Source: Limnephilus marmoratus (lineage: Eukaryota > Arthropoda > Insecta > Trichoptera > Limnephilidae). Taken from it: a DNA stretch of 64,000 nucleotides. Under the pieces are notes generated by a model. It saw only the letters and a list, made by a program, of their open reading frames with translations. It had not been told where the DNA came from and did no database searches. Made by a program: the position numbers and the translations under genes. The stretch covers positions 13,534,001 through 13,598,000 of the forward strand of contig OU862919.1 in the NCBI GenBank assembly GCA_917880885.1, in the 5' to 3' direction. Positions 22,801 to 34,800 of this stretch are shown piece after piece. The stretch's first letter is position 1. Every line of letters starts with the position of its first letter.

Positions 22801-25800
22801 ACCGCTTGCTGGCAAACTTTCTTCAACGTGGATCCAATACCTTTAGGTGTGTATTAAAGATTGTAAGTTTATTTTTTCATTTACTAATGCCTCAAATTTG
22901 GGATATTTAAAAAAAAAACATGTCGTGAATTTAAAAAAAAAAATACGAAGATTTCTGCAATACTTAAGATTAAGGATAAATACTGGTTTGCCTGATACAA
23001 TAAAAAGGTTTAAAAATATTAGTTAGAAGATAGCTTTTTAGTTTTTTATATTTTTGTAATTATTGTCTAATAAAAATAAATACTGTTAAAAATACCACCA
23101 TTTTCATTGAGATTTATGTACATTTAAATAATACACATTGTGTATAAAAATTACCATTGATAATATTGAGCTGAATACAGTATTATTTTAAAAACGCAAA
23201 ATCTTTGGAAAATTTTACCGATATATCGATATTTTTTCCTCGATATATCGACGTCGATATTGATATTTTAATAAATATCGATATATCGAAATATCGATAT
23301 ATCGATATTTTCACTTTCGACATCCCTATATGTAAGTAGCTAGATATAAGGGTAGGTAGTTATTTATTGATATGTCTTTACAGAGGTAGATTTTGTGCGC
23401 ATTCTTTGACTGTACGAGTGAGTTGTCGTTGTCACCCCTTGGTGCTTGGCACCCGGGGCGGACCGCCCCCTCCGCCCCCCCCTTACGCCGCCACTGCAAT
23501 TATACCAAGTCAGTGGACATCTTCAATTTATGTTTAAACAAATATAAAATATTGTTACTGAGACAGTTCAGTTATGTACATTGAATGCTTTGTATTTTCT
23601 TATTATTCATATGTAATGTAAAAGCCCCGAAAAAGGGCGTTAATCAATAAATAAATAAATTACATATACTTACAGTGTTAAAATAATACTATATTACACA
23701 CGTATACAACAATACACACCTTGATTTCAAAAATAAAAGTATATATAGATTTATTTAATAAAAACAATAAAGATCGTAAAACCTTCAATATATCAGTGGA
23801 TAACTTAGAATTTCATATTTGTGGAAAAAATTAGAGTAACCGATTTATTAGTGGATGAGTTGAAAATTGTGTTGGGTTTCCACAGTTGGGTAGCATTGTG
23901 AGTTTAATTCCTCTCCTAGTCTTCCATCATTACACAAGCAACATATTCCGCTGTTAATGATGGTAGTAGGAGTTTTTCAAATATTGTCAGGCTAATCGTA
24001 AACCGGGCATGATTGTCTTTTAGAAAACAAAAACCAACAGTAGCCAAATCTTTTATTATTCTTGCCGAAAATTGAAAGAAAAGATAACGACCAAATGTAA
24101 ATAAATAAACCGTATTCGGAGGCTTAGCAGTTATTTAAAATAGAGAAAAAATTTCTCGACATCTGAGTTAAGTAGCATCTAAAGAAACATTGTGAAATTT
24201 TCATATCTACAGCACGTTAAATAGCAAATCATGAATGTGTTTTTTATAATTTTTTGAGCGCACTTCGCGGTTTTTTTCTGTCGGGGGATATTTATATATA
24301 TACAAGTTTTTATATTTTTTTCATATAATTAGGAACCTACTTTTCAACTCGGCATCTGAATAAAGATTATCTTGCCTTGTCGTCTTAGGGGTGATTTTTA
24401 ACAAAAACAGCGCTCTACAAATTATCCAATTATTATTATTATTATCTTTAAAAAATAAATATATCATTTATTTTTAAGGGCTTAAAAACTTAAAAGCGAA
24501 GTACGTTTGTGTAAAGTTCGGAATTCGGGGTCTTAAGAGCGTTTAACCAGCCAGCGGACGAAAATCCACATTTCGTCGAAAGTTGTTCTTACGATCGTGC
24601 AGGGCGGTTACAATGAGAAAGATTAATTATTCTCCGTACCAGCTTTTTAAAATTTTAACTCAATATCGAATTTATTTCCATTCAAATTAGCTTTAATTTA
24701 TACCTTCATCCAAAAATGCTGAAAGGCGTGATGATAAAACTATTAAAATAATGTACTTTTTGTAATTATTTTTTGATTATAAGTATTTATCATTTTTCAA
24801 TAATGTCTAAATTTCATAATAATGTTAAAAAAATCTGAAATATATTAGTTTGTAAGTGCGCAAATAAATACACAAATGGACCAATTTTCGTCAAGAAACA
24901 CATGTACATACATATTTTTTAATGATTTTATTGAAACTAAAATTAAAATTCTAAAACATGCGTTTGCTAGATAATGTATTGATTTATTTTACTGCATGAT
25001 TATATTATTTGAAATGGGTGTGGTATAATACAAAATCTTTTTTGAAAATTTAACAAATCTGCCAACGACCTATGGAATAACCTTATTATACTAAAAATTA
25101 AAAAATTTTCACAAAATTTATTACATGCGAATACTAGATAAAAGAACAATCTTTCGAAATCCATTTATATTTTTTTGTGGAAAAGAGTCAATACGTCTAA
25201 AATCTGATTTAAAAATGACATATTTCTGGTTTTCTCTGGTAATGCCCTCTTAACTAACTTGTTGTTCTTGTTTTTATTTCCAGGACCCGTAGTGCCTTTC
25301 AACGCAGACTTTAAGGACCAAAAGACTGGTCTGGAGTTTGTTTACCATGACCACGAGGAGATGACGAGGTTCCTCAGGGCTACCAGCGCCAGATATCCCA
25401 ACCTGACTGCCCTCTACTCCATCGGAAAATCTGTGCAGGGTAAGATACTGAATTTACATTTCTTAGGTGAATAAAAATAACACATTTTGAAATTTTTTGT
25501 TTTCTCAAAAAAAAGTGAAATGAGTGAGAGGAGTGGGGAGGCTACGAAGCACCGTACAAAGAGGATACCGATTGATCTCATCTCATTCTCTCTCAGACTA
25601 AATCCTAGATGTATGTGTTTTTCTCTATATAGTGTCCCTATTTTTTCTTATGATTTGAGATTTTCACGGCCAAAAGTATTAAAACTATTAACGTAATTTA
25701 TTTTTGGGTTATTATGCCGTGTTGTCCTTCTATAGCCAACGTTTCTGACAGCATTACAGTGTATATCATCAGGGCAGATGTGTAATGCATTTTTTTTCGT

Positions 25801-28800
25801 TACTATAACAAAAACTGTATTAGAACAAGAATTATGTTTGAGATGACGTTCGACTTCCAAATATGACATGTCGTTGAACCGGAAAAACTCATTTTTTCTT
25901 AACTATTTTGTGTGATTTTTTTTCTAAATGTTCTATATAGTTTCTGTTCTGAATTATTATCAAATAAATTACTTATTTGATATTACATTACGTACCTACT
26001 ATTAAAAAAAATCGTGCAAATATCACTCTATGTTTTCAAAAATAAAAACAAGTTCGAATGTAAATTTACCAAAATATACCTAAATTTCCTTAATTGTAGA
26101 ATCATTTCCTTTCAAAATTAACATAGTGCTTTTTGAAAGTAGCATTCATTTTCCTTTCAACCATCTTAAGCAGGGTACTCACCTAACCGTGTAACCTGTA
26201 GCGTATCTGATACTGTATCAAGTGAGTACGTAGGCACGAGTCTACTGCGAGCCGCTCGCGCGTGGAGCGCAGTGTGCTCTAATCTAAATCTAGTCTCTTT
26301 CAACGGAAGCAATCTTCCGAACAGGCCCTCCATTGATATGCTTGGTGTAACCCTAAGTGACCAGCTCAGGTATGGGGGCTCCATCGAAGCCAGAGTAAAG
26401 CTAGCCTCCCAAAAACTGGGCATACTGTACAGGGCCCGCAGATACTTTAATAGTACACAACTGCTAACCCTGTACAAATCGCAAGTGCGCCCCACGGTTG
26501 AATTTGGCAGCCACCTCTGGTCTGGAGTTCCAAAATACCTGAAAAATACCCTCGACTCTGTGCAGAAACGGGCGGTCCGTTTGATAGATTCTCCCATCTT
26601 AACAGACGGATTGCAATCTTTAGAGCACAGGCGTCGGGTGGGAATGCTATCCTTGTTCTACCGGTATTACAATGGAAGATGCTCCGAGGAACTAGCATCA
26701 TTGATCCCTTCGGCACCGGTGCATAGTCGGGAAACACGCCAAACGCGTGCCCAACATTTGTACACAGTTGACATTTGTCACATGAGAACGGGTCGTTTCT
26801 TCGACTCATTCTTGTGTTCAACAGCTCGGCTGTGGAATGATTTGCCGGCCTCTGTGTTTCCTCCTTCCTACAACATGGGTCTCTTCAAGACCAATGTTCA
26901 TTCCTTCCTCTCCTCAAAAAGACCCTCCACACAGCATCCCAGATGACATAGGCCCTGAGGGAAATTATTTTCCTCAGGGCCTCCTGTGTGGAGTTAATGT
27001 AAAAAAAAAAAAAAAAGTGACCCGCCGACGGCGGTTTCACTGCGAGCACGAAGGCGGATACGCGGTTACCGTGGACGAGCCGTACCCACTTGCAGATTGA
27101 TACAGTATCAGATACGTTACATGCTACACTCTAGGTGAGTACCCTGCTTTAGTGTTGCCATTTAAAAATATTTGAAGGATCGCTTTATTTGGAGAGTGTA
27201 AGTTTTATTGTTAAATTCGACCACATTCGAAAAATTTCAGAACAAGTTCATTCAGTTGTGCCCATCACTAATATGACTTCTTTGGTAAACCAGTCAGTGA
27301 TGCCGTTCCTACGCAATATTTCTATCTATTTACCGATTTCAGTTACAATATACCGATATTCGTAGAAAATCTACCGAAACTTCAACCGAATTTATTTGAA
27401 AATCAATCGAAAATTTTGAAAATCTAGCGACATTTGTAGAAAATGTACCGAAGTTTTTGAAATTTCATAGTTCTTGGGCAATTTTTTAAAAGAGCATTTG
27501 ACTTTGCCTATCTAGAGCTAGAGGAGAGAGATTAAAAATATATTAATAGTAATCCGATGACCTTCATTTAGCAGAGTAGTGATCAACGCTTTTGACCTTT
27601 CATTTTAGGTTCCGGAATCGATTTCAGCCGAAGCGCTAAAATTTTTTGACACATATTTTATGTAGATTCACGTGATATTTTGTGGGCTATTCGTGTGGGT
27701 TATTATTATTGATATATCGAGTTGGTTAAACCTTAAGAAAGAAAGTATTTTTTGCAAGTTAAATAAATTAAATTGTACCATATTCAACGTAAAAAAATCA
27801 CAAATCAATCCATTGGGAAAATGAGTGACAAAATGAAAAGCGAATTAGAAATCTATCGTAAAATTTTATGGATTTTAATAAAATAAATATCACAACTACC
27901 ACAGTGCACATTTTTATTGATACCTAAAGTTAATTGCGTCCTGTATTCGTGCACATTTGTTGCAGATATTTTTTTTTACATTACTTACTTTATTTTTAAT
28001 TAAAAAAATAAATTTATTTGCAAAACAGTATAATAAATCATAACCAATACATTGCAAAAGCGGTTATGAAAATTTAAAAAATTCTTAAACATTTTTTAGC
28101 ATAATAAATACATTTACATTTGACAATAACTAAATAAAAACATTAAAATCGAGGTTTCTTAGTTGCCATTTTTCTTCTTTAAAATGGACCCATTTTTAAG
28201 ATTAATTTGCTAACTGTATTAGAAGAAAATACTCTCTGTTTGTACGTTTTCCTTTTTTTAAATACATTGTCTAGTTTATATAAGTACTACACGTTTGTTG
28301 ATGGCGTTCAAAAGAGATAATTTTAACGATTTTTGGATGGTCCGAACTCCTATAAGAAGTGACTTGTTAAAAAAAGCAAAACGTACCGACACGCTAGTGG
28401 TCGATATCTACATTATATTAAAAAAAATATTTGCACTAGTGTCAAAATCCAGAGCGGAAATCGGGGAATACTTTTGTATTTGGGAGGCGGTTATGGGTAC
28501 CGCCACCCCGGGAATCATTTATTGGATAACCAACACCACACAGGTCACCCAAAGTTGTTTGCTACGTTTGATGACTTAGCAGGAGTGCCCGCATTCATGG
28601 GGAGAGGTTTTTCCACGTCATGGGAGCCGATGCTTCTGCCCACCTGCCGTGTGGTGGGCAGGATCGAGAGAGACTGGTTGAAGGAGGTCTTTTATTTTCT
28701 CCAGCCGGAATCTCTCGACCCATCGCGGTTGGAGGGATGGATTCATACATCCGTCACTCCTGGATACACTGACCCCCAGATTCCTACCCACTCCTCATAC

Positions 28801-31800
28801 CTATTTCCTTCCCAGAACCTCCTCTCCTTCCTTTCCTTAAAAAATCCTCCACACAGCATCCTCCAAGATGATAAAGGCCCCGAGGGGAATTGTTTTCCTT
28901 AGGGCCTCCTGTGTGGAGCTAATGTAAAAAAAGTATGGGCAAAACGCGCGCCGCTCGGTTTTCCCCTTAAAATATAGATTTTTCATTACGTTAGCGGATG
29001 AAACACTAAAGTCCTCAAAAATAAATAATTAACTGGTTCAACTAGTTATAAAAAACCACGTAAGTCCAATTTACTTTAATGCAAATCGACGAATGTCCCT
29101 TTTACGAGGTTTATGCTCTAAGAAAAAATTAAATTCAAACATTTTAGTTCCATAAACACGGAAGTCCAGATGTTTTCCAAGGGACCGAACAAAGTAAACT
29201 TATTCATACAAAACTTAAATTACTATATTATGTACCTACCACCTAACTATTAAATAAATGTATTAATATTAAGTTTATTTGTACTATATCTATGTACATT
29301 CTTACTTTTGTTTGTATGTTTTCTATTTTGCGGATATAATTTTCGTATTCGCCTTTATTTTTTTAAATGTTTTTATTTATTGCCAGGGCAATCCCTGGTG
29401 AGATACAAAACTCATTTCCTCAATGGAATTCGCATTCGGAGTGTAGGGCAAAATCAGTGATACATCGACGAGTATCGGTACGATTATATACGTAAATATT
29501 ATTTACGATTTGGATGTTATTTATTAGACATACGTTTTCATCAAGCGCTAGCATCTATTTTAATGATATTTTCTGTGTGCGACCTGCTAGTTTTTACGAA
29601 TCAGGATATTTAAAAATTATAGGATTATATTAAAAGTTGTTCGCTAATCAATTACGAGTATTATATATTTGAAATATTTGATATATGACCAGACTATTGT
29701 GAATCGTAATGACTGTCACAGACAAAATTAACGAAGACGTGACGAATCTTAATAAAATGTCGTATAAATCACAAAATTATCATTTTTGTATTCATCGTCT
29801 GCTGACCGCAGACCACAGATTCACAAACCGCAGACCACCTACAACAAATTTCACTGTGCAATATTTTTTTTAACCTTTTCCACGCGATCGTAACAACAGT
29901 TGATACGGCAAAAGCCATGCCTCACACGCGCCCGTATCAGCCCTTGTTACGCTAACTTCGACTGCCGATATAACAGCGCTACTATGTCACAGTATTTTTT
30001 CCCGCTCGCTAGGATATTCGTGTAACTATCACGATGCTGACATATTCAGGCATATTTCGAAAGTAAATTTTTTTTTCGTAAAAAACATCTATAATCAAGT
30101 GAATGTGTCCTCGTGCCTCGTGGTACTTGAAATGTGACATATACATACCGCGTATGGGTATTGAAAAAACGGAGTAGATCAACGCGGGTAAAAAGTTAAT
30201 GATTAATGAATACTCCTAATCGTCAACATAATCGTTACACGAGGGAAATGATATATTTGAGAGTTTGTTGATACAATACAAAAATCTGTGAAAGTATGTT
30301 GGTTTAAATGGGTAATCGGGTAAAACAGAACGTGATAAAATTTAATAATAGGTTAGTTTGGACGTTAATGATAGGTTAATTTTTTAAGTACAGGTCAGGT
30401 TGGATAAGGTCAGGATAGATTAAGTTAGGTTAGCTTAGGTTATCGTGATTTATATTTGATATATTACGCCATGTTGTACATACTTCTTATTCACACCTAG
30501 TCAACACAAGGACAGGACAATATTGTATTGTCCGGGCTCTGGATCTATTGTCCTAGTGTGAGTACAAATACACTTAAGAAGTACAAATGTATGTCGAAAT
30601 TATTATTTTTTAATATGGAAAACAGGTTTCAATTTTCTGCTAAAAGTACTGCTTGTATAAAAAAACGGAGTATGCAATGATGTAGAAGTGAAACTTTCAG
30701 TACAACTAAAGTAGACAAGAGTGGGGAGGCTACGAAGCACCGCACAATGAGGAGACCGATTATACCATCTCATTCTCTCGCAGATTAAATTCTATAGAAG
30801 TATGTATTTGTCTCTTTTTAGTGTCGCTATTTTTCGTTTCATCGAGTTTCAAATCACAATGGTGTTAACGAAGTTTTCACTTCAAAAATGTGTCGGAATC
30901 CTTTAGATTTAGATTTTAATTAAACAATTCGCATTTTGATTGGATCCCTGACACCAGCATTAATTAGTGTGTAATAAGTCCTTACCAATTGTTTTGAGCA
31001 TTATATCAAAATTGAACCAAACGTTTGAGCAAACGTGAAACATTGGTGCAAGGCCACAACCTTTTTTGTTTTCCATGGCCGATTGAAAACAAAAAAAGCG
31101 TTGTGTCCCGAAACAATGCTTTATTTTTGTTCTATGTTTTGAAAATTTTGGTCGCTGGAGACCTAACTTAAGTGTTGTTTTGTTTGTTTGTTTGAGCAGG
31201 TCGCGAGTTGTGGGTCATGGTTGTATCGGCGTCCCCGTACGAGCACATGATCGGCAAACCTGATGTCAAATATGTGGGGAACATACATGGAAATGAGGCC
31301 GTCGGAAAAGAACTGCTTCTTCACATGATTCAGGTACTTACTAACTATAACACTTTACTAGCTCTCATTACAGTTAAGTACCTATTGTTTACTTGTTATA
31401 AACATATATAATACACGGTGTCCGTAAACTCGCAGTTCAAGCGGGAAACTGGTGAATTTACATCTGATTTGGTTTGTGGTATAACAAACGGAGGCGTCTA
31501 CTAATATCTACAGGAATTCCAAAAACTGAAAAAATCGAACTAATATCTATGAGAAGGAAAGTGTTGACGAATATCTACAGCTCAAACTGTTGACGAATAT
31601 CTATAAGAACCAAAGTGTTGACGAATATCTAAAGCACTGGCAGAGTTTGGATTCGCAATTGTGTATAGCATATTTGAATAACGTAATATTGCGTATGCGG
31701 TTTAAAAAACTTAATTTATGTAAGAATGTGTGTAAAAATCCCTAATATCGGACTATTGGACACATTTAGCTGATTAATCCAACCTACTCTCTGTAGATAT

Positions 31801-34800
31801 TAGTTCAACCTACGCTCTGTAGATATTAGTCAACACTCTGAAGTTCGTAGATATTAGTTCAACATATGAGCTGTAGATATTCGTCCGACATACAGGCTGT
31901 AGATATTAGTATCTGGAGTCTAACAAACAGACTTCGATGTTGACATTTTTAGGTCTAATTTAAAACTTCGGTCGCGGGTTGTTAATATCAGCTGATAAGC
32001 TGTAATATCAGCTGAAATTTGCAATTTGGTAAGCTGTTTTATATTGAGAATATTCGTATTTTCGAACAAGTCTTCATTAAATTTTAGGTTATGCAAAAAA
32101 AGTTACGAAAGAAAATGAAACCCGATCTGTAAAAACGTGTATTTAAACAGGTCACAGGCAGTGTCGCGGAGCGTGCGACATGGAACCTTTTAGTGGAATT
32201 ATTTTTGTCTTGCAGTGCGCGCCATTGGACCGGTAAGGGTTAATAATAATAAAAAACCTTTTTTACGGGGGTATTCCAGTCTAGAGGCATGAATTGTAGG
32301 TATTTTTTCAGGTGCAATAAAAAACAATAATATTTTAAGTAGCCATTATTTTACCAAATATTTATTAAACATTAAAGAATGCATGAAAAAAAATTAAACG
32401 AAAAAAAAATATTAAAAAAGTTACAGGGTGTTGAAGTTACAGTTTCTCAAAAAATGGCACGCCCTGGTTGACACAATTGCAACCCTCCTAGTAATCAGAA
32501 AAAAAATTTCTTAATTCAAACAAATGCTGCTATGGCCCGTACCTCGGAAAAGTAAAAAAAAATTTTGTTGGCAAAATGGCAGCTGTGTGAAATAAAATGA
32601 CTTTTTTTCAAACTTTTTTTTACTTTTCCGAATTTTTTGAAAATGGTAAAAATTTAAATTTTGTTACAGTTCTAGTAGGGGCGATAGGGTGATATATAGA
32701 GAAGGCTCACACTAAATTTAAAGTAAATTGGTTCAGTAAAACTTGAGACATCAACGGTATGAGTGTCAACCGTCTCGAAAAAAGTAGTTTTTAGAAAAAT
32801 GAGTTTTAAGTTTTGTTCTATTTAGATTCTAGTTAGATTCCGTCAAAAACCACGACACTGAAATGGTTTTAACTTTTAAAATAATTTTAATTTCGAAAAA
32901 TCCTTTAGAGATATTTTGAATATCTGAACTATGGAAATATGAAAGAAAATTCTAGACTAGAATACCGCATTAATAACACTCCCGATTAATTTTCAGTATT
33001 TGGTGACTTCATACGAGACAGACAGCTATATCAAGTGGCTGCTGGATAACACTCGAATTCACATTCTGCCGTCCCTCAACCCTGATGGATACGCCGTCAG
33101 CAAGGAGGGGCAGTGCGACGGAGGACTCGGAAGGTTAAACTACAAATTAATCATAATATTATTGTTTTCGTTATTTATTTTTGGGGTTAAAGCCGTGTAA
33201 CGGTTCGTTAAGCCGTGTTGCGCCACCTCCTTCTTTAGCCAACGTTTCGGATAGCGTTACAGTGTCCATCATGAGAGCAGATGTGTGTGTCCATCATCAG
33301 GGCAGGGATGTAGCGCAACACTGCAAAACACCCCTAATAAAATCTAAAATCATGTAATGTTATTGTCGAAGTGTTAAGTTTTTTATAAAAATGGATAGTG
33401 ATTTATTTATTTATTCAGGGTTCTTATAGATGTTGTCACTTTCGTGAAAACTATCTGTACTTGTATATTAGGTACCTACATAAAATTAACATATAAAATC
33501 CACATAAAAATATACAATTATAAAACAATAAAGACTCAAAAGACTTATGCAAAGAGAAGCAACTAATACATAATATAATTAGTCCAACAATTGTCACATA
33601 TTTTGAGCAATGGCAGGACATTTTTTCTGAAACTGTTTATATTATTCTTTAAAATGTCTACTTCAGCATAATCTATCTTATCAAATTTAGTTTTGAAGAG
33701 TTTTATTTCACATGTGCATTTGTTACTTCATTTTTATTTATTCCTATACCCTCTCCCAAAATCACCACTCCCACTGCCCCCACCTAATAAAATCTACTCA
33801 TGTCTGTATTTGCAAAATTTTTAACTTAGTTAGGATTGCTAGTGAATGTCACGAATGTGTCGAAACCGGTAGCGGATAAATAAAAATTAAGTAACAGTAC
33901 ATGTCAAATAAAACTCTTAAAAATAAAATATCTAGAAATTGTTACATGGTTAATGCCCAAGAAATACCTTACCATCTTTACATAGTATAAAGCAAAGTCG
34001 CTCCTGCTGTCTGTACGCTTAGATCTTTTAAACTACGCAATGAATTTTCATGGGGTTCACCAATAGAGTGTGTCATGAGGAAGATTTAGGTATATAATTT
34101 ATCAAGGTTTTGAGTAAATTGGTTGAAATGTATAAAATATAAAGGGAGCGGACTGACAAGCGGTCTGCTAGTATATTATAAAGTCGCCAACATTTGAGTC
34201 AGAAGGCTAAAACAGGCAATATTATTTTATTTAATGTATTCCGGTTAATGTATCTACAGATATTTATTGGGATAAATAACATATACAGATTAGAGCAGGT
34301 TCAAAAAAATTAAGTCATACTGTCTTAAAAATATGCAAAGTAGTGGTGCCTTGCAGTTTGCAGTGACATTCCTTATGATCGTAGCTACGCTTCTAAATAA
34401 GTTTTTGGTTTGGTATATTGTATATTCATAGCGAAAACATAGTTTTTCAAAAGACAGACTTTCTGGTTGAATGGTGTACTCACTAACACAATTGGAACGT
34501 TAACTACAGATACAACGCCCGAGGCTTTGACCTGAACCGCAACTTCCCCGACTACTTCAAACAGAACAACAAGCGGGCCCAGCCAGAGACAGAGGCTGTC
34601 AAGGAGTGGATCAGCAAGATACAGTTCGTGCTGTCGGGCTCTCTGCACGGGGGCGCGCTGGTGGCCAGTTACCCCTTCGACAACACCCCCAACTCTAGTA
34701 GGTTTTAATTCTGCCATCATTGTATTTGCTAAATCTAGGTACATATGTCTCATACACGTAGTCAACCAACGCCGGTTCCATTCATTTCCTGTTGGAATTT

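Larger units (their letters stand above)
20641..23496. mobile_element. hAT C: 2856-bp DNA transposon in LINE A
   Basis: Perfect 15-bp ends (CAGTGGCGGCGTAAG at 20641; CTTACGCCGCCACTG ending 23496) and a perfect 8-bp target duplication CAATTATA (20633-20640 and 23497-23504). Terminus and duplication length are diagnostic of hAT. It carries a transposase remnant on the minus strand, a SINE head, a poly(A)-tailed retro insertion and hAT D. A solo end of the same family is at 40895-40946. Confidence 0.9.
4858..25283 (+). other. CPM-like intron 1 (20.4 kb)
   Basis: Bounded by GTAAGT and TTTATTTCCAG. Its content is almost wholly mobile DNA, listed separately, including the nested complex at 15490-23662. 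Stretches 6510-8100, 12190-13540, 14000-15480 and 23670-24125 show nothing recognisable beyond AT-rich sequence. Confidence 0.8.

Noticed and set aside
22172..23336. Satellite DNA of TATCGATA repeats
   Set aside because: The repeats are confined to the two ends of an element with a perfect 8-bp target duplication, so they are subterminal repeats of a transposon.
26447..26821. Minus-strand ORFs opposite the LINE RT fragment
   Set aside because: They lie antisense to a recognisable RT C terminus on the plus strand.
28295..28902. Two overlapping ORFs of 94 and 142 codons
   Set aside because: The region is a degenerate LINE tail repeated at 5790, 11793 and 48000; the frames are not conserved between copies.
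30340..30450. GGTTAGGTT-type words as interstitial telomere repeats
   Set aside because: Units are irregular (GGTCAGG, GGTTAGC) and not a TTAGG array; such words are common in insect DNA.
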